A DNA stretch of 64,000 nt from Sphingobacterium arenae (GCF_014692505.1 NZ_JACNYK010000003.1:372001-436000); one strand, 5' to 3'; positions 53,038 to 61,700 are shown, numbered from the stretch's first letter. Translations and numbers: made by a program. The notes: a model not told the origin generated them from the letters alone.

Positions 53038-54019
53038 ATCGCTCGTCGTCCAGTGGTATAGATGGTGTGGTTTCCCTGATATAGATCAGTGCATCAAAAC
53101 TTGCTCGCGGCAAAACCGGCAACGGTGTAGGGTCACCCTGCCAATTAGCATAGAGATTAGTGATCATATACTGTTTATCCTTCCAGGGGTTACACCGATT
53201 ATTCATATTTATAAAAAATGCAGGATATTTAACTTCCCCTAAAGCAGCTGCCGTGGCGTTCGCTTGGCCGGAGAAAGGATAGCTTTTTAGTTTTCCATTT
53301 TCGAGTACGTGGTAAGTTCCTTTATATGTATCTGTCAATATCAGGTAGTATTGATCATTATATCGACTCGCCAGATGATATCCCATGGTTCGATATGCTG
53401 CCATGGTTGTGTCTTTCGCCAGATGGATATTATGTCCCCATAAAATAGCTTTCTCAGTCAATACATCATATTGCCTATTAAAATTGTCTGCCATCAAGCT
53501 ATCTCTTGCCAGAGGATTAGACCAGTAACTTTCGCTGTCAAACCCCATTATCCGAACCATATCTTCATCCGGAAGAGACGAATTGAATCTGTATATCCAC
53601 TGAAATAGTTCATAAAGCTCGGCCGAATTATATAGACCGTAGGCGAGGAGCTCCTTGCGGATATCACCATTGCCTGTACGGACAAACCTATCCAATAACA
53701 TAGCCACTTCTTCATCCATTTCAAACGCAAGTACTTTGAAGCCAATGCTAGATATAAGGTGTTTAGAAATGCGGCTCTTTATGTTAAAGAATTCTTCGGT
53801 TCCGTGAGATGCTTCTCCGAGTCCTACCAAACACTTACAGCTTACCAATTCATCTAAAAACCGGAAATCATTTACCTGATCGGATGTATCGTCTTGTAAA
53901 TCAATTGCGTTTTTGTTTACCCATTGAGCCATCGAATCTTGCGCACGGATATTATCCGTGAGACAGCAGTAGAGGACAGCTAATAAGATTTTGGTATAAA
54001 GTTTAAAGCGTTCAGTCAT
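53036..54019 (-). CDS. Erythromycin esterase-family protein
   Basis: A 327-residue secreted protein (signal peptide to about residue 25, ILLAVLYCCLTDNIRAQ). The conserved LVGLGEASHGTEEFFNIKSR block and ILWGHNIHLAKD give the catalytic and metal-site residues of the family (E and H of GEASHGT, H of WGHNIH). The protein is shorter than typical members and its C-terminus (RETTPSIPLDDER) ends in a junction with a NUDIX relic, so the last strand may be altered. Natural substrates of chromosomal members are usually unknown. Confidence 0.78.
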   Translation of the reverse strand: MTERFKLYTKILLAVLYCCLTDNIRAQDSMAQWVNKNAIDLQDDTSDQVNDFRFLDELVSCKCLVGLGEASHGTEEFFNIKSRISKHLISSIGFKVLAFEMDEEVAMLLDRFVRTGNGDIRKELLAYGLYNSAELYELFQWIYRFNSSLPDEDMVRIMGFDSESYWSNPLARDSLMADNFNRQYDVLTEKAILWGHNIHLAKDTTMAAYRTMGYHLASRYNDQYYLILTDTYKGTYHVLENGKLKSYPFSGQANATAAALGEVKYPAFFINMNNRCNPWKDKQYMITNLYANWQGDPTPLPVLPRASFDALIYIRETTPSIPLDDER

Positions 54020-54117
54020 CTGTTTATCTTGTGGTACTAGTATAAAGATGATTAGAAGGGGAGTTTTCCATAAATTGATAGTTCAGTTTTCGCGCATGTT
54101 AGAATGGAATGGTTGTT

Positions 54118-54191
54118 AATTATTGTCGATAAAATATTGTTTGCGGCCCAGTTCAGCCATACGTTGCTTGAGCTGTTCAGTGATTGTATTG
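54118..54191 (-). pseudogene. N-terminal relic of the DUF3427-type helicase gene
   Basis: The minus strand encodes TITEQLKQRMAELGRKQYFI and DNN, then a stop. It aligns with residues 10-30 of the intact helicase (LITEQIKLRLAELDRKQYFI). Only this short N-terminal scrap remains, next to the 3' end of the following gene. Confidence 0.68.
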
Positions 54192-54199
54192 GTTTTTTG

Positions 54200-54961
54200 T
54201 CATATAATATATTTCTTAAATATTTTTGATTCTTTTAATGACTCCATCTCTTCGGTATTTGGACAATCATTTATGTTTAGGAATGATTTAAAGTCTTGCG
54301 TGTTATCGCAAAAGATGATGTCAAAAGTTAGGCGATTATTTCCGTACAATCCCCTATGAATCATATTAGCTGAAAAAACGAGTAAATCGCCTCGGTCCAT
54401 TTGTATAATTTTACCGCGTTGTAAATTATCACTCGGTTTTCTTCCGTTCAAAGAAAGCCTCGTTTCGAATTCTTCATCTGTATCCCATTCCTTATGAGTA
54501 GAAGGAATTAATTCTATCCCTAATTCCCGTCTTAATGGAATTCTAAAATGAACAATATTTTCTGTTTTGATTTTTTGCTTCTGCTCGTTGATAGACCTTC
54601 CCGTATATTGGATATCCCGATGCCAATAATTATGCTGATTTTGATTAAAAGGTTCAAAAAATAATTGCGTGTTTAAAAATAATGCTTCATCCGGAAAAAT
54701 TTCACCGACAATTTTTTCAATATTTCTTTTTGAGATAAATTTAAAAATGAAAAGTCTTTCTTCCTCATTTATATAGCTGCTCGAGGTAATGCTGTGACTA
54801 TTTATGAGCCCATTTTTGTAATCCTTTTGATTATTACTTAACCATATGTTGTGAAATTTTTCTAATATATATTCTAATTTGAGCAATTCATTTTCTTTAA
54901 AGAAGTTTTTGAAGACAACATATCCTTGTGTAGCATAAATATTTGAAGTCATTATTTTCAT
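54200..54961 (-). CDS. Phytanoyl-CoA dioxygenase-family protein (2)
   Basis: A 253-residue Fe(II)/2-oxoglutarate oxygenase. The H-x-D motif lies in HNYWHRDIQYTGRS and the distal histidine in SANMIHRGLYGNNR, with the Arg of the same strand as oxoglutarate ligand. Codon use is strikingly AT-rich compared with flanking genes, suggesting separate acquisition. The substrate is unknown. No close similarity to the PhyH protein at 45122 beyond motifs. Confidence 0.78.
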   Translation of the reverse strand: MKIMTSNIYATQGYVVFKNFFKENELLKLEYILEKFHNIWLSNNQKDYKNGLINSHSITSSSYINEEERLFIFKFISKRNIEKIVGEIFPDEALFLNTQLFFEPFNQNQHNYWHRDIQYTGRSINEQKQKIKTENIVHFRIPLRRELGIELIPSTHKEWDTDEEFETRLSLNGRKPSDNLQRGKIIQMDRGDLLVFSANMIHRGLYGNNRLTFDIIFCDNTQDFKSFLNINDCPNTEEMESLKESKIFKKYII

Positions 54962-55142
54962 GTTTTAGCAACAGTGATATCAATATTAATCTTAAAATAT
55001 CATTTTTCAAAATTTTTCGAGTCGTCGTGATTGTGCATTATTGCTTAATAAAGCGAGAAGCCTTGCACTAGAATCGCCAGTAGCTGATGAGCCGGCTTAG
55101 TGTTTTACAGTGTTACGGATTAAACCGTCTTTTTTATGGTAT

Positions 55143-55246
55143 TCATTCCTCCCATCCCGGACCATTCTTCCGTTTTAGATAATCCTTCATGACCTCATTG
55201 TATCGCTCCGCTCCAGAAGAAAAAACACCTACGTAGATCAATGTAT
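55143..55246 (-). pseudogene. C-terminal scrap of an unidentified gene
   Basis: The minus-strand reading LIYVGVFSSGAERYNEVMKD, then YLKRKNGPGWEE and a stop, is clean for about 33 codons and joins the duplicated KilA-N segment on its right. The family was not recognised. The rest of 54962-55142 holds nothing I can name. Confidence 0.4.
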
Positions 55247-55354
55247 AAGCCAACCAAACTCAGGAAGAAAGACTTCTGCCCAATTATGCAGTGGCATCGA
55301 AATCTTTTTAGTTTTATATCCTTCTGGGAAAGAGGCGAGGAGCGGAGCTGCCAT
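55247..55354 (-). pseudogene. Duplicated KilA-N gene start and upstream flank
   Basis: ACCAAACTCAGGAAGAAAGA, CTTCTGCCCAATTATGC and GGCATCGAAATCTTTTTAGT repeat 52716-52825 with about 90 percent identity. It contains the first 18 codons of the KilA-N frame and its upstream region, and passes into R element 11 at the same point as the original passes into copy 10. Confidence 0.72.
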
Positions 55355-55391
55355 AAAAAAAATTCTGAAGCGGGGAGCCTCAGGATTTTTT
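55355..55391 (-). repeat. R element, copy 11 (hairpin only)
   Basis: AAAATTCTGAAGC.. CAGGATTTTTT, with the AACTAACTAACC tail missing because the stop region of the gene at 55390 follows at once. It now serves as that gene's terminator. Confidence 0.8.
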
Positions 55392-56040
55392 AAGGATTTG
55401 CACTAGGATACATAAATGATGTATCACTTAATCTTTTGATTATTCGTTTACCCCTATTATCTTGATACAAAAAAGAAACACCCCCGCTTGTTCCATAGAG
55501 GTCAATTTTGTTGAGCAATTCTATATCCAATCCAAGCCACATCGCATTAAATATACTTAGTGTATCGCCATGAGATACGATGATTATATTTTCTTCCTCA
55601 TTAGTGATGATCTCTTCATAGAACGGTAGTAATCTTTTCCAAACATCATATCTCGATTCCGCATCAGCGAAGCACTTATCATAAACCATCAATTCTTCTT
55701 GTTCTATATTGTCCTTGAGCCATTGTACAGATTTGCCGATAGCTGCTCCAAGCCCTCGTTCTTTTAGCGATGCTGTTAATTTAGGAAACAGCCCTAATTT
55801 TTTTCCTACAATTTCAGCTGTTTGTACCCCTCTCTTCAGAGTAGAAGAATAGATAACGAAGTTTTCATGGTGAATCGTTTGCTTCAAATGACTAGAAATA
55901 TTTTCCGCTAAGCGCTTCCCTTTTTCAGAAAGTTCCCAATCTGTCCATGAACCAACCATTCCATTGGTATGATGCACAGATTCGGGATGTTGAATAGTTA
56001 TAATATTTTTTCTTTTTATAGCTGTCGTGTTTGATTGCAT
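55390..56040 (-). CDS. Histidine phosphatase-family protein with atypical N-terminal motif
   Basis: A 216-residue cytosolic protein. The phosphatase fold is clear in WTDWELSEKGKRLAENIS, VIYSSTLKRGVQTAEIVGKK and the C-terminal NIIIVSHGDTLSIF (second catalytic His). The first catalytic motif, normally R-H-G, reads IQHPES. The His is kept, but the Arg and Gly are replaced, as in a subgroup with Q-H-x-x-S. Activity may be altered, or the substrate may be a different phosphoester. Its stop codon overlaps the tail of R element 11. Confidence 0.78.
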   Translation of the reverse strand: MQSNTTAIKRKNIITIQHPESVHHTNGMVGSWTDWELSEKGKRLAENISSHLKQTIHHENFVIYSSTLKRGVQTAEIVGKKLGLFPKLTASLKERGLGAAIGKSVQWLKDNIEQEELMVYDKCFADAESRYDVWKRLLPFYEEIITNEEENIIIVSHGDTLSIFNAMWLGLDIELLNKIDLYGTSGGVSFLYQDNRGKRIIKRLSDTSFMYPSANP

Positions 56041-56123
56041 TTTCTACTCATGTTTTAAACGATGAATCACAATGTAGTGAATTTTATGTTTATGTTTGTG
56101 TATTTATTAACAAACGTTGAACG

Positions 56124-56549
56124 ATGGACATTAAAGAACTAGATCTTTCTAATATTGACAGTACTATTCGAGAAAAAATTATAGCATTATATAGGCAGCT
56201 AAGTCCCGGTAAAAAATATCAGGATCTTTCTCAAGTCTTGCGGGTGGACAATGGCGTTTATCTGATAGGAGGTTTTCAAGACGGGAATCTAGTTGGTATT
56301 GCGTCAATGGCTGTCTACTGTGTTATATCCGGACATAAAGGCTGGATAGAAGATGTTGTCGTTGATAATGCATATCGAGGTAAAGGAATCGGTAGGAAAT
56401 TGATAGAACATCTGCTCGACTATTCTAGTAAAATGAATTTGACGGAAGTGCTTTTATTTACCGAAAGCCACCGTACTGCTGCACGCAAACTTTATGAAAA
56501 TCTTGGTTTTAGAATAAAGGATAGTTCTATCTATGTATTGAAGCATTAA
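56124..56549 (+). CDS. GNAT-family N-acetyltransferase
   Basis: A 141-residue acetyltransferase. Motif A for acetyl-CoA binding is VVVDNAYRGKGIGRKLIEHL (the R-G-K-G-I-G loop), and motif B is AARKLYENLGFRIKDSS. The substrate is unknown. It is transcribed divergently from the histidine phosphatase, 83 bp apart, and is followed by the terminator of NTF2-like copy D. Confidence 0.85.
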   Translation: MDIKELDLSNIDSTIREKIIALYRQLSPGKKYQDLSQVLRVDNGVYLIGGFQDGNLVGIASMAVYCVISGHKGWIEDVVVDNAYRGKGIGRKLIEHLLDYSSKMNLTEVLLFTESHRTAARKLYENLGFRIKDSSIYVLKH

Positions 56550-56589
56550 TACATAGTTTGCAGGAGTTCCTGCTATTATAGCAAACAAA

Positions 56590-56612
56590 GAAAGCCTGCA
56601 TTTGCAGGCTTT
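56590..56612. terminator. Terminator of NTF2-like gene copy D and of the GNAT gene
   Basis: AAAGCCTGCATTTGCAGGCTTT hairpin followed by GCTAACTAAACTAAAC. It lies between the convergent GNAT and NTF2-like genes. The stem is conserved with the other three copies while the loop differs, so the pairing is being kept. Confidence 0.75.
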
Positions 56613-56670
56613 GCTAACTAAACTAAACGTCGGGAGGTATCACATGCTACCCCCACTAAACAAAAGTCTT

Positions 56671-57108
56671 CTATGGATAAGTCGTTTCCACCTTGCTTAC
56701 TTTCCAGCCGTCCTTTCCCTGGTTCAGCGTGATGTAGTCTACGCGGGTGAAATTGTCGAATGCTATCGTTGCTTTGGCTACGCATACCTTTCCGTCCTGC
56801 GATAGTATCTCGTAGCTGCTCTTGCAGTCATATTTGTTACCCTTGTTGGCCTTCAGGTATTTGATGTATTCCTTTTTGCCCGCGCTGTCATTATTGTTCA
56901 CGTTGCTGTACTGGAAATCATCTGCGAAAAGAAACTTGTTCAGGTCGATGCTACCCACGGTAACAGCATCCATATAGGAACCAATTACGATGTCCGATTC
57001 TACATTTTTCAGAGGATTGGCTTTTTCCGAAGCAAAGGAGCTTAGGGATGTTACCATGATCAATGCTGCTGGGATAGTTCTCCATGTCGTTTTCAATGTC
57101 GTTCTCAT
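56671..57108 (-). CDS. Secreted NTF2-like/lumazine-binding-type protein, copy D
   Basis: A 145-residue protein from ATG 57108. The signal peptide contains a local duplication of 12 bp (MRTTLKTTWRTIPAALIMVT instead of MRTTLKTIAAALIMVT). The N-terminal type matches copy C (VESDIVIGSYMDAV), the centre matches copy B (ANKGNKYDC, VAKATIAFDNF). A divergent intact Rpn gene lies beyond the shared leader. The minus-strand -7 box TACCTTTG is at 57166-57173. Confidence 0.8.
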   Translation of the reverse strand: MRTTLKTTWRTIPAALIMVTSLSSFASEKANPLKNVESDIVIGSYMDAVTVGSIDLNKFLFADDFQYSNVNNNDSAGKKEYIKYLKANKGNKYDCKSSYEILSQDGKVCVAKATIAFDNFTRVDYITLNQGKDGWKVSKVETTYP

Positions 57109-57165
57109 ATCTGTAGTTTTTAATGTGTTATGTATAATATTTTTTCTATTTCTTATTTGATATCT

Positions 57166-57350
57166 CAAAGGTATTGCGAGATGAAGATTTACCGAATAAC
57201 GATTAGACCAAGCTCCGGCATTTCTCGGTAATTGCATTAAAAAAATCGGTGAACGTTGTTTTAAAAATAGTCAGCAGCCGTTTTTAAACGTTTATAAACG
57301 ACTATAAGCGTTTGTTTACCGGCTTTTAGAGGTGCTACTGCCTAAGTTTG
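57166..57350. promoter_or_regulatory. Divergent leader between the NTF2-like and Rpn genes
   Basis: On the minus strand TACCTTTG (57166-57173) serves the NTF2 copy; on the plus strand TAAGTTTG (57343-57350) precedes the Rpn start by 43 bp. Between them are the palindromic block GCATTTCTCGGTAATTGCAT and the CGTTT-rich motif TTTTTAAACGTTTATAAACG, both also found at 36080-36200. The arrangement is the complete form of the module. Confidence 0.5.
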
Positions 57351-57392
57351 CTTCGCAATTATCAGAATTATGTACATCAAAATTTACTTATT

Positions 57393-58283
57393 ATGAAGCA
57401 ACAGGCAACACCTGTATTTATCGATCCGACGACCGACTTCGGTTTTAAGCGTATATTCGGAACCGAGACGAACAAGGATCTATTGATCTCCTTTCTCAAC
57501 GAGCTGTTCCGGGGGCGGAAGCTTATCGAGAACCTCTATTACAACAAGAATGAACACGTAGGTGACACCGAAGAAGTCGGTACGGTCATTTTTGACCTGA
57601 CGTGCACGGCAAGCGACGGTGAACAGTTCATTATCGAGGTACAGCGGACCCCGCAGACGAATCTAAAAAAACGTATGCTTTACTACGGCAGCAAACTGAT
57701 TGCAGACCAGGCGCCCAAAGGTAACCGGCGTGGATGGGGCTATACGATCAGCGAGGTTTATGTGATTGTGCTAATGGATGGCTTTCCCATGCCTGATGGC
57801 AACAGTAGCACGGAATATCTCCATGACATCTGTCTGTGCAACAGAGATTCCGGCGAAGTTTTTTACGACCATCTTGGGTTTATTTACATAGAATTGGTTA
57901 ATTTTACCAAAGGCGAACAGGAACTGACGGTTGATCTGGACAGGTGGCTGCATGTTTTGAAAAACATGTCCAAAATGGATAAGCTGCCGACCTATCTCCG
58001 TAAGCCAGTTTTTGAGAAGCTGTTCGCCATTGCGGCATATACTAAGTTAAATAAGGAGGAACGCGATATGTACAATGCAAGTTTAAAGAATAAGTGGGAT
58101 GCGGAGTCGATCCGCCAGACGGCTATTTTAGAACAGGAAAAGGCGAGAGCAAAGGGCCTTGAAGAAGGTCGGAAAGAAGGCGCTCTTGCTATTGCTCTAA
58201 AACTGAAAAACATGGATATGGCTGTGGAAGATATCGTCCAAGCTACCGGTTTATCGGCTGAAGAAATAGAAGAACTAAAATAA
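57393..58283 (+). CDS. rpn: Rpn-family recombination-promoting nuclease (PD-(D/E)XK)
   Basis: A 296-residue protein starting at ATG 57393 (MKQQATPVFIDPTTDFGFKR), the normal family start; the TTG at 57348 is upstream leader. The nuclease core shows FGTETNKDLLISFLNELF, VGTVIFDLTCTASDGE and QFIIEVQR (Asp and E-x-Q/R of the PD-(D/E)XK site). The C-terminal coiled coil ends in EGRKEGALAIALKLKNMDMA. Rpn proteins cut DNA and raise recombination. Three deleted relics of this gene occur at 32910, 36216 and 49826. An R element follows the stop in each case. Confidence 0.88.
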   Translation: MKQQATPVFIDPTTDFGFKRIFGTETNKDLLISFLNELFRGRKLIENLYYNKNEHVGDTEEVGTVIFDLTCTASDGEQFIIEVQRTPQTNLKKRMLYYGSKLIADQAPKGNRRGWGYTISEVYVIVLMDGFPMPDGNSSTEYLHDICLCNRDSGEVFYDHLGFIYIELVNFTKGEQELTVDLDRWLHVLKNMSKMDKLPTYLRKPVFEKLFAIAAYTKLNKEERDMYNASLKNKWDAESIRQTAILEQEKARAKGLEEGRKEGALAIALKLKNMDMAVEDIVQATGLSAEEIEELK

Positions 58284-58287
58284 TAAC

Positions 58288-58370
58288 AAAAAAATCCTGA
58301 AGCGGGGAGCTTCAGGATTTTTACTAACTAACCAATTATTAACCTAAATTATGAATTACTGAAATACTAT
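58288..58370 (-). repeat. R element, copy 12
   Basis: AAATCCTGAAGC.. TTCAGGATTTTT is followed by ACTAACTAACCAATTATTAA and CCTAAATTATGAATTAC. It follows the intact Rpn gene by 4 bp and is paired with copy 6 (homology to about 58565). Confidence 0.85.
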
Positions 58371-58442
58371 CAATTCCTATGCCTTCTTATTTTTGTAAAG
58401 CCCTTTTAACAAATTTTAACGAAATATAATTCTAACAGTATA

Positions 58443-58694
58443 ATGCAGTATTTCATTGTGAATAAATATCTCCGCTGTTGTAAGTATGCTCGCATATTTA
58501 TATTAATCGTTATCTTTATTTTTTTGTATAATATGGTATCCGTAATCACTTCTATAGCAGTTATCGCACTTGGATTGATGGCAAAATATGCCAGTCAAGA
58601 CGGTTGGTTACCTTTACGTAAGTACTGGAGTTATATTTTTATAGGTGGGCTGATTAGCCTGGTCATAGATATTTATCGGTACTTAAAATCATAA
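58443..58694 (+). CDS. Small membrane protein of the repeat module
   Basis: An 83-residue protein with two hydrophobic helices (IFILIVIFIFLYNMVSVITS and SYIFIGGLISLVIDIYRYL) and a basic N-terminus with a CC pair (YLRCCKYAR). The family was not recognised. A decayed copy with the same start (MQYFITNKYLRCC) follows R element 6 (36615-36735), and another scrap (GATGGCAAAATATGTCAGTC) lies at about 34866. Position and repeats suggest it is a real component, possibly an accessory of the Rpn module. Confidence 0.55.
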   Translation: MQYFIVNKYLRCCKYARIFILIVIFIFLYNMVSVITSIAVIALGLMAKYASQDGWLPLRKYWSYIFIGGLISLVIDIYRYLKS

Positions 58695-58719
58695 GTTAAA
58701 GCGTAACGGAAGAGCCAGA

Positions 58720-61700
58720 CTACCCCACCACCATCTTCGCCGATGCCGTCCAAAGGTACTCCGGAATAGGTTCCTCCAGCTTCCACTGAATAGACATCGG
58801 TTTCGATCCCGTATGGCTTACGTAGTGAGCAGGGCCTATAAACACATAACCTTGCGTAAAACCGTCCGCATCGTGGATAGCTTCCCTTACAAAAAGAAGA
58901 ATTTTTTTCCCAGTTTCATTTTGCGTGATGTAAGACAAACCTTTTTCCGAATAATCAGCCGTTTGATTTTGCGACTGCCAGTGGAACAACAGCTCATTGA
59001 TGGCGTAGTCATCATATAACGTGGTAGGAGAGAAGTCCTCCTCACTTTTCTTCAGATTGATAAATAATGCTTCTGTGTTTAGCGCTTTATTCAACGCTAC
59101 GCCTTCTCGATTCGAACTTTTCTTGCCCAGTGTACTTAGGCGCATCGCGACCAATATCTGTTCCCTAGTATAACATGCGTGGATCTGCAACGGGGAAGCA
59201 TATCCCAAGTCCACACAGGGAATCTCTTCAAATCCAATCTTATCAATTTTCACTTCCAGAAAATCTTTCATCTCAGCCACCAAGTCTTTATTCAAGCCGA
59301 TGGTTTTTATCGACTCTTCCAAAGTCATTTCATGAGTAGCCGTCTGACAAAAATCATAGTGTAGCATAAGCGCCATCAAGCGATTTTCCTCTGTGGGTGC
59401 AAGCTGGGTTAAATCAAAATCAACATCGATCAAAGCGAGGAGAAACCGGAAGTAACTAAGCGATTCCGTCACAATCCATTTTTTCGTTAACATCGCCTTA
59501 TAACGATCCAGATTTGCACTATCCAAACCAGTACCAAAAGCCTCCGCACGAAGCGTGGAGAATAGGTGGTGTTTATAAATGTGCTTGAGCTCCAGATTAT
59601 AAAACTTTAAGAAGTTTGCCAATGTAAATGGCTTGTCCGTATGATTGCGAAATCCCTGGATTCGCGCTATAAGCTGTCGTTTACCTAACTGGGTAGCTTT
59701 CCTGATATTATCGAGGATATACTCTTTCGCCTTTTTCTCCAACACTATCGAACAACCTAATGGAAGGTGCGGAAAATCCCGCTCAATTTCCGATAAGACC
59801 GTTGTATTTGTTTTTCCTATCAGCGCTCTAAACTTGTTTTCGAAATCATACTCATCCCGCGCATTCCCTACGAAATCCAATACGGTCAATATATCTTTGT
59901 TATCATGGAGACGAAGACCGCGACCGAGCTGTTGCAGAAATATGGTCAAACTCTCGGTTGGCCTTAGAAATAATACCGTATCGATCTCCGGAATATCTAT
60001 ACCTTCGTTTACGATATCTACCACAAACAAATAATGGATATCTTTTCGTCGGAGTGCATTTAATACATCCGTTCGTCTATTTGCATTCTCAGCAATCAGA
60101 TAGTCCGCTTGCAACCCCGCGTCGTTAAACTTACGCGCCATAAACTTTGCATGATCCTGGCTTACGCAGAATCCAACAGCACAAACGTCGCGGTAATCTT
60201 TCGAGTATGTCACGAGGTTTTCGATAATATTAGCCACACGCGTATCGTTCGACGTATAGATATTACTCAGCTGCTCCGTATCATATCGGCCATTTCTCCA
60301 GGCAACGCTGCTGTAGTCCACATTATCCGAGATACCAAAATATTGAAATGGACACAGTAATTTGTTATTCAGCGCATCCGGCAATCTAATCTCCGCTGCG
60401 ATGCGGTGGTTAAAGTCAGGCAAAATACTCTTGCCGTCCATACGCTCAGGCGTAGCGGTCAAACCTAAAAGCACCTTTGGTTTAAAATATTCCGTGACCT
60501 TTTTGTACGTACTAGCCTCGGCGTGATGTACTTCATCAATAACGATATAATCATAATAGTCAGCAGGGCAGAAGGAAGCAAAATCCAATTTGCTCAACGT
60601 CTGAATAGTCGCGAATACATTGTTTTTGCTTCTAGGCTCATGCCCATCACCGTAAAGTTCACCAAAGTTCGTATCCTTCAATACATTACGAAAGGTATGC
60701 AGCGACTGTCTTAAAATCTCAATACGGTGCGCTACGAACAGCAGTTTGGCTTTTGGATTCTTTTTAAGAAAATTCTTAAAATCAAATGCAGAGATCATCG
60801 TCTTTCCCGTACCTGTCGCGGCCACTACGAGGTTGCGGTAGGAGCCATGCACATCCCTTTCCACCTTCAGTTTTTCTAGAATTTCCGCTTGGTAATGGTA
60901 CGGTTTTATATCAAAAAACTGAACGATTTCATCTGTACTTTTTCCCAGTTTATTTTGTTTCAATGCTTCGTCCAGTCGGATAAGTTTCTCCGGTGTATAT
61001 AGTTCAAACTCTGCATTGTTCCAGTACGACTCAAACGTTTTCTGAAACTTATCAATAATATGCGGTATCTCCGCTGTTGTTACCTTCACGTTCCATTCTA
61101 GTCCATCTGTCAAAGCCGAGCGTGAAAAGTTGGACGAACCAATATATCCCGTGTGGAATCCGGTGTTACGATAAAAAAGATAAGCTTTTGCATGCAAGCG
61201 CTCATTTGCCGTGTTGTATGATACCTTTATCGTTGTGTTTTTAAGTTTTGAAAGCTCTTCAATGGCTTTTGCATCCGTGGCACCCATGTAGGTGGTCGTG
61301 ATCACGCGGAGCACACCTCCACGGTTGGTAAATTCCTCCAATGCATCTTTCAGGATTACGATCGCTTTCCATTTGATAAAAGAAACCAATAGATCCACCC
61401 GGTCGGCAGATCGGATTTCCTTTTTAAGCTCGCCATCTAGGGAAAGACCGACATTCCCGCCCGTGAATAATTCGCTTTGTGTAAGGCGAGATAATGGTGT
61501 AATTTCTTTCAGATGTAAACTGATGTCGGTATAATCTGAGTGCAATTGATCTAATACACCCTGTAAGATACACCCTTCTGCATTAAGCAAATCCTCTTCA
61601 AAGTTATATTGACTAATCTGTTGTGTCAGGTATCTCAGCAGGTTATTCGATATCTCTATTTGTTTGGTAACCAATAGATCTTTCTTCTCCACTTTAATAG

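Noticed and set aside
18317-58370. R elements as a CRISPR-like array or as integron attC sites
   Set aside because: The copies are kilobases apart, separated by whole genes rather than short spacers, and no cas or tyrosine integrase gene is visible. The hairpins fit terminators or small RNAs better.
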